Origin: Saliphagus infecundisoli
Lineage (GTDB): Archaea > Halobacteriota > Halobacteria > Halobacteriales > Natrialbaceae
NCBI RefSeq assembly: GCF_020177375.1
Contig: NZ_JAIWHV010000001.1
Span: 248,001-312,000 of the forward strand
Length of the DNA stretch: 64,000 nt
Direction: 5' to 3'
The number at the start of each line of letters is the position of its first letter. Within the stretch, counting starts at the first letter, position 1. Positions 52,670-59,535 of this stretch are shown one piece after another. The notes under the pieces are model-generated. The model was not told the DNA's origin. It searched no databases and worked only from the letters and a program-made list of their open reading frames with translations. Position numbers and translations under genes: made by a program.

Positions 52670-53479
52670 TCACTCGGGCCGTGGCGACCCGACGGTGACG
52701 GGATCGCCGACCGAGAACGCCTCGCCCCACGACTCCGGAGGCACCCGCGTGTTGACCATCAGCCGGAAGTAGTGGTCGAACTGCGCCTCGTTGGCCCACT
52801 CGGGGAGCGTTGCCCGCCTGCGCTCGACGAACCGTTCCCGGAAGCCCTCGGTCTCGGCCCCGGTATCGGGGTCCCGCGTCGGGACGACACACCGCGCACA
52901 GGGGCTCTCGCCGTGGATCGTCGCCCCGCCGATCTCGAACGGGACGACCGTCCCCGGCCGGTCGTAGAGACGGTCCTCGGCGAACGCCTCCCCCGAGAGC
53001 ACGAGGTTCGGCCGGAGCCGCCGGCACAGCTCGGCGGGCGTGATCCCCTCGAACCAGGCGGCGACCGCCGCCAGGGTTCCCGACGCGATGACGGTCGGCC
53101 CCGCGGCGTCGGTGTCGTCGGGAAAGCCGCCCTCGTCGTTCCGCCGGAGGGAGACCTCGTCGCCCAGGTACTCGGCGAGCCACGCCTCGAGAGCGGTTCG
53201 GTCGTCCTCCAGGTCGAACCCCCGCGGGGACGGGTCGCCGGGGCCGGGGTCGTGGACGCGGAGGGAGACCCGGCCCATCTCGAGATCGAACGCCGCGCCG
53301 ATCCGGTGGATCGCCCGCTCCCGTTTCCCGTTGACGTACTCGCCGTCGCTATCGACGATCGAGTACCGGCGGTCCCACGCCAGCCCGCCGCCCTCGACGA
53401 TCCGGGCCGTCTCGCGGACGGTCGCGTCGAGAGACTTGATCGGGTGGACGCGGATCGACTCGAGGGTCGGCGCGGTCAT
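52670..53479 (-). CDS. MOSC domain protein (mARC-like)
   Basis: The 269-residue protein has an N-terminal MOSC_N beta-barrel ('IRVHPIKSLDATVRETARI', 'WDRRYSIVDSDGEYVNGKRE') and a MOSC domain ending in 'GESPCARCVVPTRDPDTG', where the cysteine that binds the molybdenum cofactor is expected. mARC-type proteins reduce N-hydroxylated compounds. It is the second Mo-dependent candidate in the window after the hydroxylase at 21-25 kb. Convergent with the cupin gene. Confidence 0.92.
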   Translation of the reverse strand: MTAPTLESIRVHPIKSLDATVRETARIVEGGGLAWDRRYSIVDSDGEYVNGKRERAIHRIGAAFDLEMGRVSLRVHDPGPGDPSPRGFDLEDDRTALEAWLAEYLGDEVSLRRNDEGGFPDDTDAAGPTVIASGTLAAVAAWFEGITPAELCRRLRPNLVLSGEAFAEDRLYDRPGTVVPFEIGGATIHGESPCARCVVPTRDPDTGAETEGFRERFVERRRATLPEWANEAQFDHYFRLMVNTRVPPESWGEAFSVGDPVTVGSPRPE

Positions 53480-53711
53480 CGGGTGGACGATCGGTCCGGG
53501 ACGTCAAAGTCGTTACTTCGGGCGAGCGAACGTTGCATGCGGTTTAGCTCCATTCGCGGAGACGGTGATCGTTCAATACAGACTGTCGGTCGGCTCTAAT
53601 CGATATGCTCACAATCGAGACGAACACAGTCCATGGACTATCGATGCTCGAGGTCTCTCAAAGATTTCTCTGCACCAGAAGCTATTCATGAAACGAGTTT
53701 GATATTCCTCT

Positions 53712-54173
53712 ATGGACGGCAGGATATCACGCCGGACAGTTATCTGTCTCAGCAGTACCTCGCTTGCCGGTAGTCTTAGCGGTTGCAACACCCTGATAGG
53801 TCAGAACGAACCTGAGCGTTTCACACTTTGCAATCTCGAAATTTTCAACGGAGATCAGGACTCCGAACATAGGATCGAGATCCACGTACAGGCCGATGGT
53901 GAGACGGTTCATCGGGGCACATATGACATACCGAGTGCAACGGGCAGCACCGTCTCTGATAAGGAGTTTGATCCTCGTGATTGGCTCGATGGACCGATCC
54001 AAACGCTCACAGTGGAAGGGCAGGTCGATAAGCAAGATCGTGTCGGTCCTCGAGAGATCATGGCATCGCAGGTTAGCGAACAAACAGAGGTATTCTACAG
54101 GATTGCTGAGGACGAGTCACTCGATATACAATATATGGTAGCGGGCGATGCGTGTAATCGCAATGAACCGTAA
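53712..54173 (+). CDS. small Tat-type lipoprotein (153 aa) in an AT-richer islet
   Basis: The N-terminus has RR at 7-8, a hydrophobic stretch and a lipobox ending LSGC with Cys25, typical of haloarchaeal Tat-exported lipoproteins. The rest is a beta-rich domain of ~125 residues with no recognised motif. The coding sequence and its flanks (about 53550-54180) use visibly more A/T and more varied third positions than neighbours, which suggests recent acquisition. It shares architecture, but no obvious sequence identity, with the lipoprotein at 56118. Confidence 0.72.
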   Translation: MDGRISRRTVICLSSTSLAGSLSGCNTLIGQNEPERFTLCNLEIFNGDQDSEHRIEIHVQADGETVHRGTYDIPSATGSTVSDKEFDPRDWLDGPIQTLTVEGQVDKQDRVGPREIMASQVSEQTEVFYRIAEDESLDIQYMVAGDACNRNEP

Positions 54174-54465
54174 GCTACCCTTTTGCGCTCTCTCGTGGCG
54201 TTCGGTCGCTCGGCAAACGGGTAATAAACACATTCGTTCCTCTCCTCGGTTCGCGGCCTCCGGCCGTTCGCTCGCGGATGCTGCGCTTTTCACAGCCTGA
54301 ACGCGACACGTTCCCTCGGCGTGTAGTGGATCGCCCTCGCCAGCCCGACGGTTTCGGTGGGGCGGAGAGAATCGGGGACCGACTCGAGGAACCCGTCGGA
54401 AGGCGCGAGCCGACGAACCACGGCTCACCGGTGGCCACCGGACGGTTCGCCCGGCGCGAACGGCC

Positions 54466-54678
54466 CTACCAGTAGGGGTTTTCGAGCCAGCGATCCGAGC
54501 GCGCGCCGAGGACGAACAGGGAGAAGACGAGGCCGGCGACGACCGATCCGGCGGCGACCGTCGCGGCGAGGTAGCCGCCGCCGAGCACGCCGTCGAGAAC
54601 CCCCCAGAGACCGGCGGCGACCAGCCCGGCGACGACGACGAGGCCGGCGGCCGTCCCGGCGCGTTCGAGCAGCGTCAT
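54466..54678 (-). CDS. two-helix membrane protein (70 aa)
   Basis: The 70-residue product has two hydrophobic helices (about 8-28 and 33-55) and ends RSDRWLENPYW. ATG 54678 was chosen; the upstream extension is polar and not protein-like. The family is unrecognised but resembles other small haloarchaeal membrane proteins. It is divergent from the gene at 54869. Confidence 0.6.
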   Translation of the reverse strand: MTLLERAGTAAGLVVVAGLVAAGLWGVLDGVLGGGYLAATVAAGSVVAGLVFSLFVLGARSDRWLENPYW

Positions 54679-54868
54679 GTCTCGGACCTCGGCGCGGGAC
54701 CCGATAAATCCGACCCCGGTCGGGGCGATCCTGCCATCTCGCTCCCCCTGGACCGCCGCGATCGGGTCGTGACCCACACAGTCCTCCCGAAGGTCGCGGT
54801 CGTCTGAGAGCGCACCGAGAGCCCGTCGGAAGCGCCGCGTTCAAGGCCGTCGCCGACCGACTCCCGCC

Positions 54869-55567
54869 ATGCTCGTCGTCGTCCCGATCGACCCGTCGCG
54901 CGACCGGACGCCCCTCCCCGGGCTCGAGGGCCTCCTTCCGCCGGCCGACCGTCGCCGGCTGTACGAGGCCGCCGCGACCGACGTCGTCGGGGCGGTCGCC
55001 GACAGCGGCGGCGACCTGCTCGTGAACTACCGCGAACCGAAGGACGGCGACGACGGGAGCGAGGAGGCCGCTCGCAACGCCCTCGCCGACGCCGACCTCG
55101 CCGAGGCCCGTTTCGAGCGCCAGGTCGGCTCGACGCGCTCGGCCCGAACGGGAAACACCGTCACCCACCTCCTTCGGGAGGAAGGGGAGACGAGCGTCGG
55201 GGTCCTCGAGCCGACCGCGGCCCTCGTTTCGCGCACGGAGGTCGACGGCGCGGCGATGAAGATCCGCCGGAACGGTGCCGTCCTGGGGCCGGCACCCGAC
55301 GGCGCGGTCTATCTCGCGGCCTTCGGGGAACCGATCGACTTCGCCGACGCCTACACCGATCCGGAACTGTCGACGATCGCTCGAAAAGCGGCCGACGCGG
55401 GCCTGGAGATCGGTTTCGCGCCGATGGTCCCGACGATCGAAACCGAAGCGGGGCTCCGCTCGACGGTCGCCGGACTCAAGGCGCGTCGGGCCGCCGGGCG
55501 GCCCGTGCCGGAGGCGACCGCCGCCGCCGTCGACGATCTGGGTCTCGCGACCGACAACGCTTTTTGA
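54869..55567 (+). CDS. CofC/DUF2064-like nucleotidyltransferase-fold protein
   Basis: The 232-residue protein begins 'MLVVVPIDPSRDRTPLPGLEGLLPPADRRRLYEAAATDVVGAV', resembling the start of CofC (phospholactate guanylyltransferase) and of DUF2064 glycosyltransferase-like proteins, with a P-[GL]-rich loop and a following helix. The C-terminal half does not clearly match CofC and lacks an obvious DxD-type metal motif. A link to F420 (cofD lies at 31 kb) is therefore only a possibility. It ends 23 bp before tRNA-Ser. Confidence 0.62.
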   Translation: MLVVVPIDPSRDRTPLPGLEGLLPPADRRRLYEAAATDVVGAVADSGGDLLVNYREPKDGDDGSEEAARNALADADLAEARFERQVGSTRSARTGNTVTHLLREEGETSVGVLEPTAALVSRTEVDGAAMKIRRNGAVLGPAPDGAVYLAAFGEPIDFADAYTDPELSTIARKAADAGLEIGFAPMVPTIETEAGLRSTVAGLKARRAAGRPVPEATAAAVDDLGLATDNAF

Positions 55568-55590
55568 GCGGCTCCGGAAGACGAGGGTGT

Positions 55591-55674
55591 GGTGGGGTGG
55601 CAGAGCGGCCCAACGCGCCTGCCTTGAGAGCAGGTGGCCGGGAGGCCTCATGGGTTCAAATCCCATCCCCACCG
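55591..55674 (+). tRNA. tRNA-Ser (TGA)
   Basis: The 84-nt class II tRNA has acceptor GGTGGGG against CCCCACC and anticodon stem CCTGC/GCAGG with loop CTTGAGA, giving anticodon TGA. A long variable arm (GGCCGGGAGGCC) is followed by T arm ATGGG/CCCAT with loop TTCAAAT and discriminator G. It decodes UCA. No intron or CCA. Its T arm and 3' end are duplicated downstream. Confidence 0.94.
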
Positions 55675-55714
55675 TTCTGTCGCGAACACTCCGTGAGCGA
55701 CAGCGAGGTCGATT

Positions 55715-55805
55715 GGATTTGAACGAGAGAAGTCGCAGCCCGCGCAGGCGAGCGAAGCGAGCCGAGCAGGACCGTCTTCGCGTGGTTCAAATCCCATCCC
55801 CACCG
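55715..55805 (+). repeat. tRNA-Ser tail module
   Basis: GGATTTGAAC (55715-55724) is the reverse complement of the tRNA-Ser T arm. It is followed by the core AGTCGCAGCCCG (55731-55742), a GCGAGCGAAGCGAGC palindromic stretch and GGACCGTCT (55769-55777). A direct 22-nt exact copy of the tRNA 3' end, GGTTCAAATCCCATCCCCACCG, closes it at 55784-55805. The core words match the tRNA-Ala module exactly. The spacing between the tRNA end and its copy is 131 bp. Confidence 0.87.
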
Positions 55806-55923
55806 CTTGTGCGACGTGTTCGCGAGCGAAGCGAGTGAACGCACGCGGGAACGGAGTTCCCGCGACGAACGGACGTGAGCAGGGAAACGGAGACGGCGGG
55901 ATTTGAACTACGGAACGAGGAGT

Positions 55924-55971
55924 GCTCTTGTGGAGAGGGTCGTTGATACGGCCCTCCCGGTGAGTCAGAAC
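55924..55971 (+). repeat. 48-bp direct repeat, left copy
   Basis: The sequence around GGGTCGTTGATACGG recurs at 56518-56566 with only a handful of substitutions and one indel. Internally GGAGAGGG and CCCTCC can pair across the conserved TCGTTGATACGG loop, so each copy is a potential hairpin. The two copies bracket the lipoprotein gene at 56118. Confidence 0.78.
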
Positions 55972-56117
55972 GGAACGCGCTCGTCTGATTGCTCACCGAT
56001 CGGGTTCCCGCCTCGACCAACTGAGCAGAGAATCGCAGGACTGGTCTCCGTCAATGTAGTGTACGTGAGGGCATCAATTTATAGTAATTTCAGAATGATA
56101 AGGGAAGAGAACACATC

Positions 56118-56516
56118 ATGATCCGAACTCGGCGGGAACTACTACACACTGGGAGTTTGATTGGATGTGTATGTCTATCCGGCTGTCAGACGTTCTCGTC
56201 ATGCTCGGCGGAAGTCGCCTGTTTTGAGTTCGAGCATGAAGGCTATGATGACGCTCCGGATGTTCTCACAATAACCCACACGGGCGGAGATTCACTACCC
56301 GCTAACGAGGTGTTCATTACGAACGTGGCAGTTGATTATAACGACGAGGAGATAGCTACCGTGCCCTGGTATGAACTCAGTGCGAACGTCGATGCAGATG
56401 ACGAGATCGAGGGTGATTCGATTACCGTTGAAATTCTTTTTCCCGAAGTGGTAGAGGTGCTATGGCGACAGGATGGTGAAGAACGGGTGATCGGGGAAAC
56501 GAGGGATTTCCGTTAA
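56118..56516 (+). CDS. small Tat-type lipoprotein (132 aa), AT-richer, flanked by direct repeats
   Basis: The N-terminus has RR at 5-6, a hydrophobic stretch and lipobox LSGC with Cys23. Two further cysteines follow at once ('SSCSAEVAC'). The mature part is beta-rich and acidic ('VLTITHTGGDSLPANEVFITNV'), a type often seen in haloarchaeal secreted proteins with a type-IV-pilin-like or Ig-like fold; I cannot name the family. Codon use is AT-richer than flanking genes. It has its own AT-rich promoter and lies between two copies of a 48-bp repeat and of tRNA-Ser tail modules. Confidence 0.75.
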   Translation: MIRTRRELLHTGSLIGCVCLSGCQTFSSCSAEVACFEFEHEGYDDAPDVLTITHTGGDSLPANEVFITNVAVDYNDEEIATVPWYELSANVDADDEIEGDSITVEILFPEVVEVLWRQDGEERVIGETRDFR

Positions 56517-56517
56517 C

Positions 56518-56566
56518 GCTCTCGTGGAGGGGGTCGTTGATACGGCTCTCCTGGTGGGCTCAGAAC
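56518..56566 (+). repeat. 48-bp direct repeat, right copy
   Basis: It begins two bases after the lipoprotein stop codon and matches 55924-55971 around GGGTCGTTGATACGG, with the stem partners GGAGGGGG and CTCTCC still able to pair. Placement directly after a stop codon also suits a terminator role. Confidence 0.78.
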
Positions 56567-56600
56567 AGAAATCTAGCGTGTCATAGGTGTAGACGAGAGA

Positions 56601-56655
56601 AGTCACAGCCCGTACAGGCGAGCGAAACGACCGACGTTCAGGTGGTTCAAATCCC
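56601..56655 (+). repeat. decayed second tRNA-Ser tail module
   Basis: AGTCACAGCCCG (56601-56612) differs by one base from the module core, GGCGAGCGAAACGA follows, and GGTTCAAATCCC (56644-56655) is a 12-nt copy of the tRNA-Ser T arm. The CATCCCCACC end is replaced by a diverged GTCCTCCCC. It lies 860 bp from the intact module, on the far side of the lipoprotein gene. Confidence 0.72.
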
Positions 56656-56752
56656 GTCCTCCCCTGACGGGTTCTCCAGTGGCTCCGTCGATACCACCCG
56701 ACCGACGGCGGCGAGGGGCAACGTTTTTGCGACCGACGCACCCACCCCGGGT

Positions 56753-57073
56753 ATGGACTGGCCACACGACCCCGACGGGGAGGAGGGCAGCGAGGGGATG
56801 CGGAAGTTCGACATGGCGGTCATCGCCAAGAAGGTAGACGACGACGAGGACTTCCCCCTCTCCCGGGACGAGTTCGTCGAGGCCCACGGCGCGGACCCGA
56901 TCCGAATCAACTCCGAGACCGTCGTCTCGATGGCGGAGATCTTCGAGCACGTCGACGGTGAGGAGTTCGAGACGATCACCGACATGCATCGGGCGGTCGG
57001 AACGGCGATGCGCGAGGGCGGGTTCTGGACCTACCACCCCGTCGGTGCCGATCCCGAACGCAAGTCGGCCTGA
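56753..57073 (+). CDS. DUF5785 family protein
   Basis: The 106-residue acidic protein starts 'MDWPHDPDGEEGSEGMRKFDMAVIAKKVD', the strongly conserved start of the haloarchaeal DUF5785 family, and has 'DEFVEAHGADPIRINSETVVSMAEIF' and 'HRAVGTAMREGGFWTYHPVG'. It is a small soluble protein with no known activity. An ACGTTTTTGC box about 25-30 bp upstream suggests a leaderless mRNA. It precedes the GTP cyclohydrolase gene by 74 bp. Confidence 0.88.
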   Translation: MDWPHDPDGEEGSEGMRKFDMAVIAKKVDDDEDFPLSRDEFVEAHGADPIRINSETVVSMAEIFEHVDGEEFETITDMHRAVGTAMREGGFWTYHPVGADPERKSA

Positions 57074-57147
57074 GCCGAGCGGGATCGACTATCACGGATC
57101 TGGATTGCGTATCGTTTATACGACGTCGACGGAAACGGGGAGATACC

Positions 57148-57903
57148 GTGACGAACACGCAGGTTACGCTCGTTCAGATCGACAACTACGGGCCCTGGAC
57201 CGTGACGCCGGAACCGAGGCGCGAAGCCGACCTCCAGACGCTCCAGTCGCGGCTGTACGCCGACGTCTCCCAGTTCGTCGGCGCCCGCGATGGCTACGTC
57301 TTCTTCACCCGCTTCGACAACATGATCGCCGTCACGAACGGGCTCGATCTCGACGACCACCGGCTCCTCCAGGAGTCCGTCGGCAACCGCTACCCGGTCT
57401 CGTTGAGTCTAGGGGTCGCGGCCGACCCCGATCCCGTCGAGGCACTCTCCGAGGCGACCGAGCTGGTCCAGGACGCCGGCAGCGCCCAGGACCGAAACAG
57501 ACGCGAGATCCTCGGCGGCGAGGTCGCGGAGGGCACGGGCGGCGAGGACGTCGGAATCGCCCATTTCGACGTCAACGACGCCACCGGCGAGTACACCGAC
57601 GAGCTGAACGCCTTCGACAGTTTCATCGAGATCGAACAGGCCTACGCCGAACTCATGCGCTACATGCGCACCGCCCACCGGAGCCTCTCGTTTTTCGTCG
57701 GCGGCGACAACATCATCGCCGTCTGTCCCGAACTGGGCGAGGACGCCTATCACGATGCCATCGCCCACGTCGAGGAGGACGTCGGCGTCGCGCTCAAGGT
57801 CGGCGTCGGAAGCGGTTCGAGTGCCCACGCGGCCGGGATGGACGCCAAACACGCCCTCGAGATCTGCCGCGCAGAGGAAACCCGGATCGAGTTCAGCCGC
57901 TGA
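57148..57903 (+). CDS. gch3: GTP cyclohydrolase III (IIa)
   Basis: The 251-residue enzyme hydrolyses GTP to the formamidopyrimidine intermediate used for riboflavin and deazaflavin synthesis in archaea. It contains two similar halves related to nucleotide cyclase folds: 'VTLVQIDNYGPWTVTPEPRREADLQTLQSRLYAD' and, later, 'LSFFVGGDNIIAV' with a GGD-like metal motif. 'ARDGYVFFTRFDNMIAVTNG' is diagnostic. The GTG start follows GGGGAGA. Functionally it links to cofD at 31 kb in the F420 and flavin supply. Confidence 0.95.
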   Translation: MTNTQVTLVQIDNYGPWTVTPEPRREADLQTLQSRLYADVSQFVGARDGYVFFTRFDNMIAVTNGLDLDDHRLLQESVGNRYPVSLSLGVAADPDPVEALSEATELVQDAGSAQDRNRREILGGEVAEGTGGEDVGIAHFDVNDATGEYTDELNAFDSFIEIEQAYAELMRYMRTAHRSLSFFVGGDNIIAVCPELGEDAYHDAIAHVEEDVGVALKVGVGSGSSAHAAGMDAKHALEICRAEETRIEFSR

Positions 57904-57950
57904 GAACGGTCGAAAAAGTTCGCCGGCCGCTCGCTTAAGTCTGCCGGAGG

Positions 57951-57960
57951 TAGCTTTTAG
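57951..57960 (+). promoter_or_regulatory. TATA-like box of the CBS gene
   Basis: AGCTTTTAGG lies 25-34 bp before ATG 57985, the spacing expected for a leaderless transcript. Confidence 0.45.
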
Positions 57961-57984
57961 GCCGATTGTGCCAATCGATACCAT

Positions 57985-58551
57985 ATGGAACAGGCACTGG
58001 CTGTCAGGGACGTCCTGACGAACGACTACGTCGGCGTCAGCGAGGCCGACACCGTCCTCGCGACCGTCGAGCTCATGCGGGCCGAACGGACGGGCTGTGC
58101 GCTGGTCGTCCGTGGCTCCGATCCCGTCGGGATCGTCACCGAGTGGGACGTCCTCGGGCTCGTCGAGGAGGGGAAATCGGCCGCGGAGACGACCGTCGGC
58201 GACGCCATGTCGACGCCCGTGATCACGATCGGCGCCGACCGCTCGCTGACCGAGGCCGCCGCGCTGATGACCCGCGAGAACGTCCGGAACCTCGCCGTCA
58301 CCGACGACCGGGAGATCCTCGGGGCCCTCACCCAGCGGGACGTGATCGCCGCGACGGGCTCGTTCCAGGGCTCGCCCGATTCCGAGCTCGCCGGGGAGAT
58401 GACGACCGCGGGCGACTTAGAGGAGGGACGGCTCCGGGCCAACGGCGGCGAGTACACGACCCAGGGGGTCTGTGAAGCCTGTGGCTCGCTCGTCGACGCA
58501 CTCCGGGAGGCAAACGGCCAGCTCCTCTGTGCGGACTGCAGGCGGGTGTAG
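57985..58551 (+). CDS. CBS-pair protein with C-terminal zinc ribbon
   Basis: The 188-residue protein has two CBS domains (about 8-62 and 72-126), each with the adenosyl-binding pattern near its end ('GIVTEWDVLG', 'GALTQRDVIA'). A linker and a zinc ribbon with C163, C166, C182 and C185 follow. CBS pairs sense adenine nucleotides; the ribbon suggests contact with nucleic acid or a protein partner. It is followed on the same strand by the GNAT gene, 110 bp away. Confidence 0.92.
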   Translation: MEQALAVRDVLTNDYVGVSEADTVLATVELMRAERTGCALVVRGSDPVGIVTEWDVLGLVEEGKSAAETTVGDAMSTPVITIGADRSLTEAAALMTRENVRNLAVTDDREILGALTQRDVIAATGSFQGSPDSELAGEMTTAGDLEEGRLRANGGEYTTQGVCEACGSLVDALREANGQLLCADCRRV

Positions 58552-58661
58552 CACCGAAAGAGGTTCCCCGACGGGCGACGAGGTCCGCCCGTGTACCGGC
58601 CGCGATCGACTCCGGCGGTTCCGGCGCTCCCGACGACCCCGACCGGACGCGAGGGTGACCG

Positions 58662-59213
58662 ATGAGCGACGACGGCGAGCGGGCCGACGACCCGGCTGCC
58701 AGTGACGACACCGACGCCACGCCGCTGATCGAGCCTGCAACGGACGACGACCTCCCAGCCCTCGTCTCCGCCTGGATCGCCCTTGCGGGCGAACAGGAGG
58801 CTTACGGCTCCCACATCCGCCCCGAGGAAAACCGGGAGGCGATCCGGGACGTCCTGCTCGCTCATACGTTCGACGACGACCTCCTCGTCGCCAGGATCGA
58901 CGACGCGATCGCCGGCTTCGCCAGCGTCTCGATGGAGAACGGACTGTTCGAACTCGACGTCGCCCGCGGACGCCTCTCGAACCTCTACGTCACGCCCGCC
59001 CATCGGGGCCGCGGGATCGGCACCGCCCTCCTCGAGGCCGCCGAGGACCGGCTCCGGGCGGAGGGCGCCGACGTCCTCTCGCTCGAAGCGATGGCCGACA
59101 ACGCCGACGCGAGGCGGTTCTACCGGGCGAACGGCTACCACGAGACGCGAGTGACGATGGAGCGACGGCTCGAGGACCGGGGAAACGACACACACTCAAA
59201 GGAAGAACGGTAA
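58662..59213 (+). CDS. GNAT family N-acetyltransferase
   Basis: The 183-residue protein has an acidic disordered N-terminus (~20 residues) and a GNAT domain. The acetyl-CoA motif A is 'LYVTPAHRGRGIGTALLEAAEDRL' and the C-terminal strand and helix region is 'NADARRFYRANGYHET'. The substrate (amine, peptide or small molecule) is unknown. It ends 11 bp before tRNA-Thr. Confidence 0.93.
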   Translation: MSDDGERADDPAASDDTDATPLIEPATDDDLPALVSAWIALAGEQEAYGSHIRPEENREAIRDVLLAHTFDDDLLVARIDDAIAGFASVSMENGLFELDVARGRLSNLYVTPAHRGRGIGTALLEAAEDRLRAEGADVLSLEAMADNADARRFYRANGYHETRVTMERRLEDRGNDTHSKEER

Positions 59214-59224
59214 GGATCGACCGC

Positions 59225-59298
59225 GCCAGGGGAGCATGGGCGGTTCATGCACTCGACTTGTAATCGAGACTTCGTGGGTTCGAATCCCACCCCTGGCT
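59225..59298 (+). tRNA. tRNA-Thr (TGT)
   Basis: The cloverleaf folds with acceptor GCCAGGG/CCCTGGC, D stem GCAT/ATGC and anticodon stem CTCGA/TCGAG around loop CTTGTAA with anticodon TGT. The T arm is GTGGG/CCCAC with loop TTCGAAT, and the discriminator is T. It decodes ACA. No intron or CCA. Unlike the other three tRNAs here it has no duplicated tail downstream. Confidence 0.94.
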
Positions 59299-59535
59299 CG
59301 TTTCAACGGCGAAAGTTCGTCTCAAACCGGACAGATCACTGGGTCGCTCTCGAAGCTGTCGCCTTTCAACTCCACGAAGGTTCGTCTGAAACCAACCGCT
59401 TCCCGAAGCGCATCATTCCACGTTCCGCTTCAACCCTGCCCAAACACGCCCGATTTTCCTCGGAAGTACGATATGTGGTTGCATGATCGTGTGCATGGAA
59501 AGCGATTTACCGTCCTCGACTGAACACGAGAATGA

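Larger units (their letters stand above)
55675..56117. other. 443-bp gene-free stretch holding tRNA-Ser-derived repeats
   Basis: Besides the module at 55715-55805 it contains another inverted T-arm copy, GGGATTTGAAC at 55898-55908. A palindromic GAGCGAAGCGAG motif lies near 55825. The left member of a 48-bp direct repeat is at 55924-55971, and an AT-rich promoter-like stretch (ATTTATAGTAATTT, near 56076) precedes the lipoprotein gene. No protein gene is supported. Confidence 0.7.

Noticed and set aside
55784-55805. Possible second tRNA-Ser gene
   Set aside because: Only the T arm and 3' acceptor strand are present; anticodon arm and 5' acceptor strand are missing. The same applies to the copies after tRNA-His and tRNA-Ala.
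55800-55880. GAGCGAAGCGAG-type short repeats as a CRISPR array
   Set aside because: The repeats are short palindromes with irregular spacing and no unique equal-length spacers, and no cas gene is in the window.
53480-56752. Integrated provirus or insertion sequence
   Set aside because: No transposase, integrase, capsid or replication gene is present. The region holds native-looking genes and two small AT-richer islets only.
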